The translations under genes and the position numbers were made by a program. Source: Rhizaria sp. SCN 62-66 (taxonomy: Eukaryota; Rhizaria, unplaced). Taken from it: a DNA stretch of 64,000 nt. The stretch covers positions 45,354 to 109,353 of the forward strand of contig MEDY01000208.1 of NCBI GenBank assembly GCA_001724265.1, given 5' to 3'. Positions 1 through 10,614 of this stretch are shown piece after piece. Below the pieces are notes generated by a model, which did no database searches, was not told the origin of the DNA, and saw nothing but the letters and a program-made list of their open reading frames with translations. Numbering within the stretch: the first letter of the stretch is position 1; every line of letters starts with the position of its first letter.

Positions 1-56
1 TTGCTAGCATCACGGCTAAACTTCACAACGGGGCGGCTTCACTTATCGCTAGTCGC

Positions 57-983
57 TTACGCGGAAGCGGGCGTCTCGGCCGGGGGCGGGATGGCGGCCG
101 GGGGCGCAGCAACCTCCGGCACAGCCTCTGCGACAGAGGAGGCAGCAGAGGGCGCAGAAGCCGCGGCAGAGGCAGAGGGCGCGGGAGCGGAGGCGGAAGC
201 GTCGGCGGCAGCGTCAGCGTCGGCGGCAGGGGCGACGGTGGTGGTGGCCTTGGGAGTGGCGCTCTTGCGGGGAGACTGCTGCTTCTTGCCGTCAGCCTTG
301 TCTTCAGCCTTATCCTCGGCCTTAGCGTCAGCCTTGGGAGCCTTGGCGGCAGCCTCGCCCTTGCCCTTGGGGGTCTTGGGGGCGGCGTCACCCTGAGCGT
401 CGGCCTTAGGGGTGGCGGCGTCCTTGGGCTCAGCAGCAGCCTTCGGGGTCTTAGCCTCAGCAGCCTTAGGGGTCTTGGCATCGGCACCCTTGGCGGCGCC
501 CTTGGCGGGAGTAGCAGTGGCAGCGGCCGCATCAGTAGCGGCGGCGGCGGCGGGCTTAGCGGCGGTATCCTTGGCCGGGGTGGCCTTGGCCGTGGCGGGG
601 CGGCCCTTCTTCGCAGACTGGGGCTCCTTGTTCCCGTTGTTGTTGCCGTCGGCGGCAGCGCCGTCCTGCTGCTTCTTCTCAGAACCCTGATCAGACTTCT
701 TAGCATCCTTAGCAGCGCCATCCTTCGAAGCAGCGGCAGTCTTGTCGTCCTTCTTGACATGCTCCTTCTTGGCAGCAGCGCCGTCCTTAGAGGTGGCAGT
801 AGCATCCTTGGCAGCGTCATTCTGCTGGTTCTGGTTCTGGTTCTTCTTGTTGCCCTGCTTGTTACCGTCCTTCTTAGCATCACCGGCGGCGGGGGCAGCG
901 GCAGCGTCCTTCTTGCCCTGCTGCTCCTGCTGCTGCATCTGCTGCTTCTGCTTGCCATCCTTGCCCTGAGCCTGGCCCTGAGC

Positions 984-1015
<32 letters not shown>

Positions 1016-3081
1016 TGACATCGCTAGCCTTGTCGCCCGTCTTCTTGTTGCCGTCCTTCTTGTTGCCGCCCTTGCTGCTGTCGTTCGACATGTCCACAAA
1101 GGCCTGTGCGAGCGCAGAGGTCGAGGCGTTGCCCTTGCCCATAGTCTTGCCGACAGTGATGTTGATGTGCTCGTCCTGAGCAGCCTTCTTGTGGCCGCCC
1201 TGGTCCCTGCTTTGGCGACCCTTAGACTGCTCACCCTTACCCTGACCCTGCTCCTTGAAGTCCTTGGTGTTGCCACCCTTGTGGTCCTTCGCGGCCGCGG
1301 GGCCGGAGCCACTGGTGTTGCTGCCGCTGCCACTCTCGTTGCGACGCGCGTGCCCGCCGTCCGAGGTGTACGCCACGCGCGGGCCCTTGCCGCCGCCGAC
1401 GTAACCGCTGTAATTGCCGTTGCCGTTGCCCGCAGCCGCGGCCGCGGCGTTATTGTTGGCGGCGGCGACGGCGGCCGCGGTCGTCGGCGCGCGGCCGCCC
1501 GCGCGGGACAGGGCCGCGCCGAGGTAGTTGTTGGCCGTGGGGCGGTAGGGCCGGCGCTCGCCGTCATTGTTGCTGCCGCGGTCGCTCGCGTAGGCGATGC
1601 CGGCGCTGGAGCGGAGCTCGCGGACCTTGTTCATGTTCTCGTGGGTCTCGGCGCGCATGTTCTGGAAGATCCGCGCAAAGCCCACAGTCTCATTGACGAG
1701 AGCGATGGCCAGCTCCACCGCGGCGACGCGGCCGACGAGGACAACGGAGACGAGGGCCTCGGGGTTGCGGGCCGCGCGCTGCTCGAGCGCGTGCTGCTGC
1801 TGCTGCTGCGCCTGGTGAACGCCACGATAGTTGTTGTTGTAGTTGTGGTGGGCGTCTGAGCCATCGTCGCGGAGGACGCGGATCTTGACGTTACCGGCCT
1901 TCTCCTCGATCGTCGCGATGTTCTGCTGGGTGAGCGCGGGCAGCGCGAGGGCGGGGATCTCGACGCGGCGGCGCACGATCTCGAGCATCTCAGCCGCGGC
2001 CTGCAGACCGGCCTCCGAGGTGCCGCGGATGGAAACGGCGCCGTCCTCGCCGACGTTGATCGTCGCCACGCCCTCATTGGCCTTGGCGAGCTTGATGTTG
2101 GCGCCCTGCTTGCCGATGACGAGGCCGATAAGCTCGGGCTCGACGTGGATGACGCGCTCGAGCATCGCGGCGTACGTCTGCTGGAAGTCCTGCAGGGAGT
2201 GCTGCGAACGTTGGTGCGCAGCCGTGTAGTGCTGCAGCTGCTGCATCATGACGAGCGAGTACGACATGAGAGCGGCGAACTTCTGCAGAGCGGCGCGGTC
2301 GCCGAGGGCAAGCATGCCGGTCGACGTCTCGTTGAGCGCAACGGAGAGGACGGAAGACTCGTGCTGTGCGCGGGTGACGGCGGCGGCGTCCACGTCGGCG
2401 GGCTGCAAACCCTCGGGGAAGGGGACCTCGATGCGCTCGATCGCCGCCAGGGACAGCGCGGGGTTGGGGTTATACGGGCGGAGCAGGTCCTTCTCGTAGA
2501 CCTCCTGGTAAGGGGTCTTGAGGTCGAGGAACTGGACGAGATAGAACTCGCCCTTGACCGTCATGATCTGCACGCGCCACCACGACACGGGCTCGGCGCC
2601 ACCCGCCGAGTCGGCGGCCTGGGCCTCGACGATCTCCCCAGCCTGGGGCACCCAGCCGTCGTAGGGGGCGGGCGGGAAGCGGACGAGGACGGGGTCCACG
2701 AAGTGGGACTCGCGCCAGTTGTCCGGGTACGACACCATCACCTGGCCGTGCTTCACGTCATGCAGCAGAGCCTGGTGAGGAACGGGGGGCGGGAGGTGGG
2801 CGGGGTTCAGAAGGAGCGCGAAGGAAGGAAGGAAGGAAGGGGGGGGAGGGGGGCGGGAGCGGGAGACGAGAGTACAGAGGAGGAATCAGGGTTAGCAGGT
2901 GTCCTGATAAAGTATAGGATGCTTGAGATCAATAGATGCGCGATGAACTCATGGTTGGACCTGTAGTTGTTCGAGAGAGGCGCGATCTGTCGGTGCGAAA
3001 GGTGCGCAGATGGGTATTTAGACTTACCGAGTGGTAGGAACTGGTGTCCACGTTCTTGACCTCAACACGAGCAAGAGACAT
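57..3081 (-). CDS. FMR1-like: FMR1/FXR-family RNA-binding protein (tandem Tudor + KH), 2 exons
   Basis: Exon 1 is 3028-3081 (ATG at 3081, 18 codons), the intron is 2772-3027 (GTAAGT...CAG, phase 0), and exon 2 is 57-2771, stop TAA; 922 aa. The spliced N-terminus aligns without gaps to the first FMRP Tudor strand (VEV...AxxxDV...VxxxxNW). It continues with VRFPP, a double Trp followed by KGEFY, and LRPYNPNP, matching FMRP Tudor 2. KH1 is at about 228-295 with a full GxxG loop (LVIGKQGANI). A KH2-like segment follows, but its GxxG is gone (LALPALTQQNIATIEEKAG). The C-terminal 500 residues are disordered: GN/NY-rich, then Q/K-rich, then an Ala-Lys-Pro tail like histone H1, in place of the animal RGG box. 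By family, it should bind RNA and polysomes and control translation in the cytoplasm. The KH2 loss suggests altered RNA binding (inference). The intron has a long C/T tract. Confidence 0.9.
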
Positions 3082-3618
3082 GTCGAATGACCCTATAGAC
3101 AAAGAAAGAAACGTCAAAAAAACGCAGATCTTGTGCTGGTTAGCGGGGTGCCTCGGTCATAGAGCGAGTGGCATCAATATCCAAAATAAAATGCCGCCAC
3201 CACAAGATCGATGACAGGGAGATAAGGACGCGATATCGTCCCCAGGGGACTCGATACCCGGCCAGTAAAAATAGATTTCGACGAAAAAGTCAAAGTTCTA
3301 CCACGGGAAACCGCTCGCAACACTATTTTCGGCAGTCCAGACCGTCTACGGGACCTGATTTGCCGGGCTGGTCCTGCTCCCGCCCTGCTGCTGTTTCGAC
3401 TATCGCTCGTCGATCAGTGACTGTGGGGCGGCTTGGATTTAAACACACGCTCACCACAGTCGCATTGGCAGCCGAAAAAAGTCATGTCTAACTTTGTTTC
3501 TCGATGAAAGAAACGCATATCCGGTCGAATTTAGAATATCACGTGAAATTCGTAGTTCTGTATTCAATAAACAATATATAGGTGTGTAATCATGTAGTAT
3601 TCCAGGATTATACCGGAT
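3082..3618. other. Intergenic: upstream region of the FMR1-like gene, 3' side of VPS54
   Basis: No convincing gene. A 107-codon plus-strand ORF (3168-3491) has no recognisable motif and sits in sequence of spacer composition. The part nearest 3081 should hold the FMR1-like promoter. The AT-rich part near 3540-3615 should be the VPS54 3' end. Confidence 0.5.
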
Positions 3619-6600
3619 TTACTCAGCGGCGGGCGCAGCGGAGGCACTGGTCGACGCACTACTACTGCTGCTAGACGCGGCCGCTGGCGCCGTGTGCACG
3701 AACACGCGGAGTTCCTTGCAGAGCCCGGGGATCTTGGTGACGTAGAGCAGTCGGTCGAGCAAGTACGCGACGTTGGCGTGTGTACGCTCTTGCACCACCG
3801 GGTGGCCCATATCAAGCCGCGTGAGGTACTTAAAGCAAATCCCGGTGAAGAGCGATGCAATCTCGCGGAAAATTGCGTCGCGGTGACTCGGGTTCAGCAG
3901 CTCACTCAGCGCCTTGTGTAACGCCGCGGTCTGACGCAATAGCATGCGGATGCACTGGTCCGGCTTACCCGCCTCGTTCTGGTCCTTATCTTTGCTCTCG
4001 GTGTTGTTGTCCGCCGCAGCCGCGGCCGACACGGCGGCCTCAGCGGTCACGGCGGCGGCAAGTGACGGCGCCGCCGCAGCCGCACGCGCCCAGTCCGTCA
4101 CGAGCAGCTTCTGGCACGCGGCTTCGCAGATCGATCCAACCATGTTCGCGAGCTTCGAAAACACCTCCGCGCGGTGGTAGTCTAGATCGCGGCCCAGCGC
4201 ATCAAGAGCCTGGAGCAATACGGCCTGTTTGCCGGAGAGCCGGCGGGCAAGCGCGCGGCGCAGCACGGGCAGCTGCGACAGTGCAAAGCCCACGGCCTGC
4301 GCCGCGAGCGCGAGATGCGTTGCCGTGACGGCCTTGACACCGACCGTCTGCATGCACTGCGCGCCGAGCACGAGCTGGCAGGACCGCGTGTTGAACAGCT
4401 TGATGAGCTCGGCGGCCTTTTGCACCGCGGCGGCGGCCACGGCGGGGACCTCAGTGGCGCATTCGACGTGTTCCCGCAGAGCGTCGACGAGCACGAACAC
4501 GGCCTTAACCGCGGGGAAACCACCGCGCACGAGCTCGTTGCCGCTAGCGCTGCCGATGCTGCCGCCGACGCCGCTGACGCCACTGAACGCGTTGCTGAAG
4601 CTACGATTAGATGACGAAGGCAGAGGTGAGGTCGAGGTCGGACCGAAGCCGGCGACGGCGGACGCAGGCATGACCACATACAACATCGGTGTAGCGGTCG
4701 TAGCGGTCGCCGCCGTCGCGGGAGCAGTCGCGTTTTCACCACCACCATCAGCAGCGGCAGCGGCAGCAGTGCTGGCAGCAGCGGCGGCGGCAGCGGAAGC
4801 GGCGGCGTTGGCCTCGGCGGTGGCTGCTAACGCCGCCGTGACGGCCTCGTCGACTTCCTCCTCCGGCCCCGGCGCCAGATTAGGCGTATACGCGCAGTCT
4901 AGCGCGCGTTGCACGCTCTCGGGCGCGGGGACGGGCGCCCAGAGTTCAGCGTCGAGCGCGGCCGAAAGCTCAGACATCGCGCGGGCACTGGCGGCGGCCA
5001 AGAACGCCTTAGCTTGATCTAAGAGAGTCGCGCGGAGACCGTAAAAGGCGCGCCCGCAGAGCTGTTCGGCGTCGGCGACAAGGTCCAGTGCTTTGTCGAC
5101 AACTTGGCGCAGCTCCTCCAGAGTCAGCGAGGCGTGGGCGGCGGCGCGCGCGGACAGCATGCGGCCGACACGGGCCTGTGAGGCGAAAAGCAAGATTTAA
5201 CACAAGTAGATATAGAGCGGTTTAGATGTGAGTATTGGGAATTTGTAGTTTGAAATACGACTAAAATAAATCGTTTCGCAAAACTTGATATTCATTTCAA
5301 TAATTAGATCTTTTGATCGAGAGAAATGTTGTAATCGTACCTGGAGGAACTCTGCGAGCTGGTAGAGTGAGCCCGTCAGCTCGGCGGACAGAGCCGCTGA
5401 AGACGCCGCGGCCGCCGTACAGCAGCGGTCGGCGGGCGGGCCCCAGCGCACGGGCTGCAGCCGCGGGGGCGCCAGGACCGCGTTCGCCGCCGCCGTCGCG
5501 GCAGCGGCCGCGGCGTTGGTGGGGCTTGGCTCAGGAGACTTCTGCTGCTGTTGCTGCTGTTGCAGCTGTTTGCTGTTGGTGTGATTATTCACAGCGTGAG
5601 CGTTGTTGGCGCTGCTCATCACGGGGTAGGGCTCCGCGGGGACGGGATCCATCGCCCGCGCCACGGCAGCCAAGTGCACCACGACAGTCACGCCTTCCTC
5701 GGCCTCGACTGCACCCGCACTCTCACACGCGTCCAGACCGTGACCGTGAGCGTCGTCAGCCGTCGTTGCGGCGGGTGTCGCGTGGGTCACGGCGGGGTAC
5801 CAGGGCCGCAGCCGACCGCGCGCGACGTCAACCACCGTCACCCCAGTGCCAGTGGGCCCAGTCAGCGCCGCGTCAAACGCCGCACGGAGGGCCGTGGGCG
5901 CGGCGGCCTCTGCGGCGACGCCTGCGACGAGTAACGCAAGGGCATGGGTACGGGTAAGGAGCGCCGTGAGCGTGCCGCACAGAGGCACAAAGAAGAGCAT
6001 GAAGCGCGCGTGGCTCAGCGCGGCCAACCTGGCCGCCAGCGGCCGCGGGCCGCCGTCATTTGCAGCTGGATTCGCGACGGATGCACTCGCAGTGTCTGCG
6101 TTGGTGTCGGTGGCGGACTGGACAGGTGTGCCGACGGCAGTACTTGTGGTACTCATGGTACTCGTGGGGCCCGGAGAGCCAGCGGTGGCGTTGTTGTGCG
6201 GCGTCGGCGGCGCAGACTGGGTCAGAGGCGTCGTCCCCGCCTCCGTAGTATGGACCAGGAGCGCCGAGTTGTTGCTCGCATCTGCTGCGGCGGTGTCGGC
6301 GGGCTCGACCACCGCAAGCAGCTCCGACACGGCGCGCGCCAGAGTGAGCTTCACCGCGTCACCGAGCGCGTCCTTGAGCGGGCTCGCCAGCGCGGTGAGG
6401 CCGCCAAGTGAGAGGAGGATGCGGAGGTGGGCGCGCGCGGTGCGGGCCTCGGCGCGGGTCAAACCGCCCGCGGCCGCCACCGGGTCCTCGTCCTCCTCTT
6501 GATCCTCGCGATCGGCATCATTAACCTCAGTCTTGGACTTTGCGGTGCCATTTGCAGAAGAGGACTCGCTGTCGTCTTGCTTTTGCTCACCGTGACGGGT

Positions 6601-6913
6601 GCTGTCACTCGTGATGTTGCTGTTATTGTTGTTTTTGTTGTTATTGTTGTTGTTTGCATTGTTAGAGGGCAAGAACGCGGACAGTGGGTCAGCGCCCGTC
6701 GCGACCGCAACAACCGCGGCGACCGACAGCGCGACGAGCGAGTCGACCACAGGCCCTAGCACGCGCGCGCGCACCGGCGCCAGCGCGGCGAGCCCCCACA
6801 GCGGGCCGTCAGACAGCTGCAGAAACGCGTGCAGAAGACTAACGCGTGTCGCGGCAGGCAAAAGCTCAGTCTTGGCGAGGGCGTCGGCCGACGGGCGCGG
6901 AAGAGGGGCCGTC

Positions 6914-6947
<34 letters not shown>

Positions 6948-8511
6948 GCGTGCCGGGGGCCGCCCTCGCCACGGCGTCCCCGGCAGCGGCAACAACCTGC
7001 GTCTCGAGTACAGAGGCAAGAGCAAGCGCGCGCCTGAGCACGAGCGCAGCGGTTTCGGCGCGCGCGGCGTTGTCCCCAGCGCGGGCGGCCGCGAGAGTGG
7101 CCAGAGGGGGCCCGACGGCGCCGCCGCCGACCTGCGCGACGGCGCCGCGAATCAGCGAGATTTCGGCCAAACACGCGGACACGTCGTCGTGGAGCGCCTC
7201 AAGCGTGTGCAGCGACTGGAAGAAGAACGGCGCCTTGGCCGCGACCTGCGTCTGCAGCGCGGCTTCGACCTTGTCGGCGTAGGTAGTGAGCTCTTCCTGG
7301 AGCGCGGCGACGGCGGCGGCGCCCGCGGCGTCTGGGGACGTGGACCCGCCGACCGCGGAGCGGGCGCGAATGAGCTCGGCGCTCGTGGCGGCAGTCGCGC
7401 CCGCGCCGGTGCCGCCGCCGCCGTCGTCATCGTTGTTGCTGCCCCCGTAGCCGCTGGGGCTGTGGCCGTGGTCGAGAGCGCCGCGTTGAGATGATAGCGC
7501 GGACGGGGCCGGGCGCGGGGCGGTCGACGACGATGACCTGTTGTTGAGGCCGCCGTATGTCACGGAGGACTGCGGGTCAACGGCGGTGCCGGCGAGAATG
7601 CTCTCCGTGGTCGGGATCCCGATCGAGTGCAGAACTTCGGTCGGCAGAAGCGCGGGCGCACGGGGCGCGGCGTCCAGATCCGCCAGAAAGGGCTGCTGTG
7701 AAAGCGCGTAGGAGCTGAAGAAGAACGGCCGCGGGACGGTGCGCAGACAGTCGTCGAGCTGCGCGTCGACGGCAACGCGCGACACCGCTGGCGACACGGA
7801 CGACGGCGACGACGAGGACGAGGACGATGAAGATGCAGCAGCAGTGGCGCGCGCCACCGCAGCGTTGGCGTTGCTGTTGGCAAGCGCGGGACCGTGGTAC
7901 AGCGCGGGTGCCGCTAACCCTGCGGCAGCGATCGCCTCCGCAGTGGCGGCCGCGATTGACGCTGCGGCGGCGGCGCGCGCGCGGCGTTGAGTGCGCGCGC
8001 GTTGCTGCTCGAGCTGGGCGCGGCGGAACGAGCCCGCAAGCGAGCCCAGATTGCGGAGGTACGCCTTGAACACGGGCAGCGCGGCGGCGGCGTCGTAGAC
8101 TTCGGGCCTGTGCTCGATCGCCTCATCCGCCGGCGCAGTGTCGTCGTCGTCGTCGGGGTCGTTGAGCACCGAGGACAGCGACTGCAGCGCGTGGGAGCGG
8201 GGGATGCGGGGCGGGCGGGACGCGTCGGCGCTGTGCGGCAGCTGCGGGAACCGCGTCGCCGGCGCGAGGTCGGCCGCGAAGGGCGAGGGCGCCATGGTCG
8301 AGAGGAAGGTGCTGGTGCGGCTGTGGCTCGATGGCGAGCCAGAGCCGGCCGAGGTGATCGTACTGGCGGAGCGCGGGCGCGCGCGCGCGGCGGACGGGTG
8401 GTGCGGCGCGACGTCGAGCTGACCGAAGGTCGGGCCGCGCGCGTCGGCTGGCGACGGCTGCGGGGAGGCGTCCGTGGCGCTCTCGGCCCAGGGGCCCCAG
8501 ATCAGGTCCAT
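3619..8511 (-). CDS. VPS54: VPS54, GARP tethering complex subunit, 2 exons
   Basis: Exon 1 is 5341-8511 (1,057 codons), the intron is 5176-5340 (GTACGA...CACAG, phase 0), and exon 2 is 3619-5175, stop TAA; 1,575 aa against about 980 in human. Around residue 400 a coiled-coil segment (LQEELTTYADKVEAALQ...FFFQSLHTLEALHDD) matches the N-terminal helical rod of VPS54. Exon 2 matches the C-terminal VPS54 domain: DAEQLCGR, LWAPV, then LIKLFNTRSCQLVLGA, VGVKAVTATHLALA and YHRAEVFSKLA. Splicing joins SLYQLAEFLQ to ARVGRMLSAR as the human collinear order requires. The extra length is disordered insertions (Ser, Ala, Asn and Asp tracts). GARP/EARP tethers endosome-derived vesicles at the trans-Golgi. 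An upstream in-frame extension to 8742 exists. I chose the ATG at 8511 because residues before it are compositionally unlike the protein. The VPS54 call is strong; the exact start is less sure. Confidence 0.92.
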
Positions 8512-9199
8512 TGCGGCTGTGCCAGGACGCGGGGCGCGGGCAGGGGCGGGAAGGGCAAAGGGGGCGCGCACCCAGAGCGCTGCAAATGGACGGTGGCGGC
8601 AAAGAGCAGCTGAGGACGCAAGGGATGGAACGCAGGAAGGGCAGCCGGTCTGCCTGAGGTCCAGTTTAGGAGCGAGAGTCGGAAGAGCTATGGATGAAGG
8701 ACGCGATATAAGAGGGGAGGATTCCCGTGAGCAGCATATCATTTAAATAGGGCATATAATCAGCACGATTCAACATCAAAAAGCTTCTCATGTTCGTATT
8801 GTCGACGGACATGTAGCGTGGCAGCTCGCTGATTTAAACCTGCTGACAGATCCAAGATGAACGAGCGACGACGAGGAGGCGGCCTGGTTCGCAAAAATGT
8901 TGGGTAAAGCGACAACAGGGAGTCATTTTCGTTCGACTCACTTTTTGAAGGCATCTACAACCCGTCTCTGCAGGCTAGTGAAATTGGGGTTATCATATGT
9001 TATAGTGCTGACCGGGGTCTATTTATAAACAATATTCACATCCACTGTTGACACGACCTTCTCCTTCCATACTCTCACAATGAACGCCCTTCGACCCTTT
9101 CTTTGTGTCTCCTTCCATCCTCTCTTTGCCGCTTCTTTCCATCTCTCTTCAACCTCCATGAATCTTTTCACTGACGCGTATGCTGCACCTTACAGTGAA
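8512..9199. promoter_or_regulatory. Divergent upstream region between VPS54 (-) and a secreted-protein gene (+)
   Basis: About 690 bp separate the two start codons. It is GC-rich next to VPS54 and AT-rich from about 8740 to 9060. A short pyrimidine-rich leader (9056-9199) precedes the plus-strand ATG at 9200; it contains an in-frame ATG at 9080 that would add 40 residues before the signal peptide. No defined promoter element can be assigned. Confidence 0.4.
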
Positions 9200-9919
9200 A
9201 TGCGTGTGCAGTTCGTTATTGCGGCTGTCGCGCTGCTGCTCGGGCTCGTCGCGGCTGTTGAGCAGGACAAGTGGGCGGGCGTGAGCGTCGCTTCCGGTCC
9301 CAAGAACGACATTGCGCGTACGATCATGCAGCCCGGCCGCCCGATCGTCGTGCACCCGTTCGTGGAGCCCGTGGAGAAGGTTTATAACAAGACCAAGACC
9401 ACCCCCGGCGTCCTCTGCGAGACGAGCTCCGACTGCGAGGCCTGCATCGGCAAGCACTACTGCCTCTGGACCGAGGACAGCAAGTGCGTTAACTCTGCCA
9501 AGTCGTCGTCCCGCGCGCTCGTCTTCCAGGGCAAGGCGTCCAACGTCTGCGTCTCCAAGGACGCCATCCTTAAGCGCACCATTGTGAAGCAGCAGCTGCA
9601 CCGTCTGTCGCGCGCCACCGAGGTCCAGCCCCTGCCCCCGCTGATCAAGGCCCTCCGCAACCCTGAGGCCGTGCCCCCTCTTAACTACGGCGGCGTGCCC
9701 CTGTACGTCAACAAGGCAATCAAGCTCGACATCCCCGTTGCCGCCAAGCCCGTCTTCCCCCCCGGGTTCGCTGCCGAGCACCTCCTGGCGAAGGACGCCA
9801 AGACGTTCTCGTCCAACACCACTGCGCAGGTCAAGATCGCCGCGCCCCAGGGCTCCAAGAACGTCCAGTTCGTCGAGTCCGCGGCCGAGGTCGAGCAGGC
9901 CGCCGAACACATCCTCTAA
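9200..9919 (+). CDS. Secreted protein with Cys-rich PSI-like module
   Basis: 239 aa from the ATG at 9200, stop TAA. This start puts a classic signal peptide first (MRVQFVIAAVALLLGLVAAV, cleavage near Ala-20). The ATG at 9080 would bury it behind 40 residues, so I prefer 9200. Residues about 70-125 hold the pattern PGVxCxTxxxCxxCxxxxxCxW...C...C, which resembles plexin/PSI-type disulphide modules and recurs in the next gene. The remaining C-terminal 110 residues are Pro/Val/Ala-rich without membrane segments. It is probably secreted or lumenal. Codon use is strongly biased to C-ending codons, which hints at high expression (inference). The exact function is unknown. Confidence 0.7.
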   Translation: MRVQFVIAAVALLLGLVAAVEQDKWAGVSVASGPKNDIARTIMQPGRPIVVHPFVEPVEKVYNKTKTTPGVLCETSSDCEACIGKHYCLWTEDSKCVNSAKSSSRALVFQGKASNVCVSKDAILKRTIVKQQLHRLSRATEVQPLPPLIKALRNPEAVPPLNYGGVPLYVNKAIKLDIPVAAKPVFPPGFAAEHLLAKDAKTFSSNTTAQVKIAAPQGSKNVQFVESAAEVEQAAEHIL

Positions 9920-10614
9920 ACACACCGCTGGGTAACGCTTAACTGACGCAGTGCGCTTGATGGATCGATGGTGGACGACATGAGTGATTGGTAGAGTTTG
10001 TCGTCTTAAGTTGTTGTTGATGAGCAGAGACATTCAGGCTTTATTTTGAAAAGAGTCGTTGTGTTCTGTTCTGTTTTGTACAATAGATGTTGTTACAATG
10101 TAAATTATTACATGTATAATACAACACCATTTCAATTCAAGTGTAATGAATGCCCAAACAAACTAGTTTGATCATGTACTGTGTGCGGTGACAAATGGAA
10201 TCACGCGAGAATATGAAATGTATTCTTTTTTAACAATGTCAATACAGACGATTGTTCTCTCTCTTCGCGAGGTTACAATGCGCAGTATTACGCTCTCGAC
10301 GTCTCTCGCTGTCGTTGATGTGCACGCCCTCTCACGCCACAGCGCAGCTCTTCAGTGCAAAGGCCAAGGGCGTCCACGGCGGCGGCGGCGGTGTGTTGCG
10401 TCAGAAGAGACTGGGGAAAGCGGAACACGCGCGCGATTGGTGATGGATGGGTTTACAGACAGGCGGAGAGAGAGGGGAAACATCGTGGACAGACATGGGG
10501 AGAGATATTGCGCAGACACGCGCACACGCACACTCACTTTACACGCACTCAAACAGCATCAGCAGGGGGGTTGGTTAAACAAACAACTCAAACGGGGGCT
10601 GGTTGCCGGTGCAT
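9920..10614. other. Convergent 3' spacer between the two secreted-protein genes
   Basis: Both flanking genes end here. The left half is AT-rich with T-runs, as expected of 3' UTRs and poly(A) sites. The right half (10300-10560) is richer in GC and CA dinucleotides. Short ORFs here show no motif and I call no gene. Confidence 0.5.

Noticed and set aside
3168-3491. 107-codon plus-strand ORF upstream of the FMR1-like gene
   Set aside because: No motif, spacer composition, and it occupies the expected promoter region.
9080-9199. N-terminal extension from the ATG at 9080
   Set aside because: It would place 40 residues before an obvious signal peptide. A leader upstream of the ATG at 9200 is more likely.
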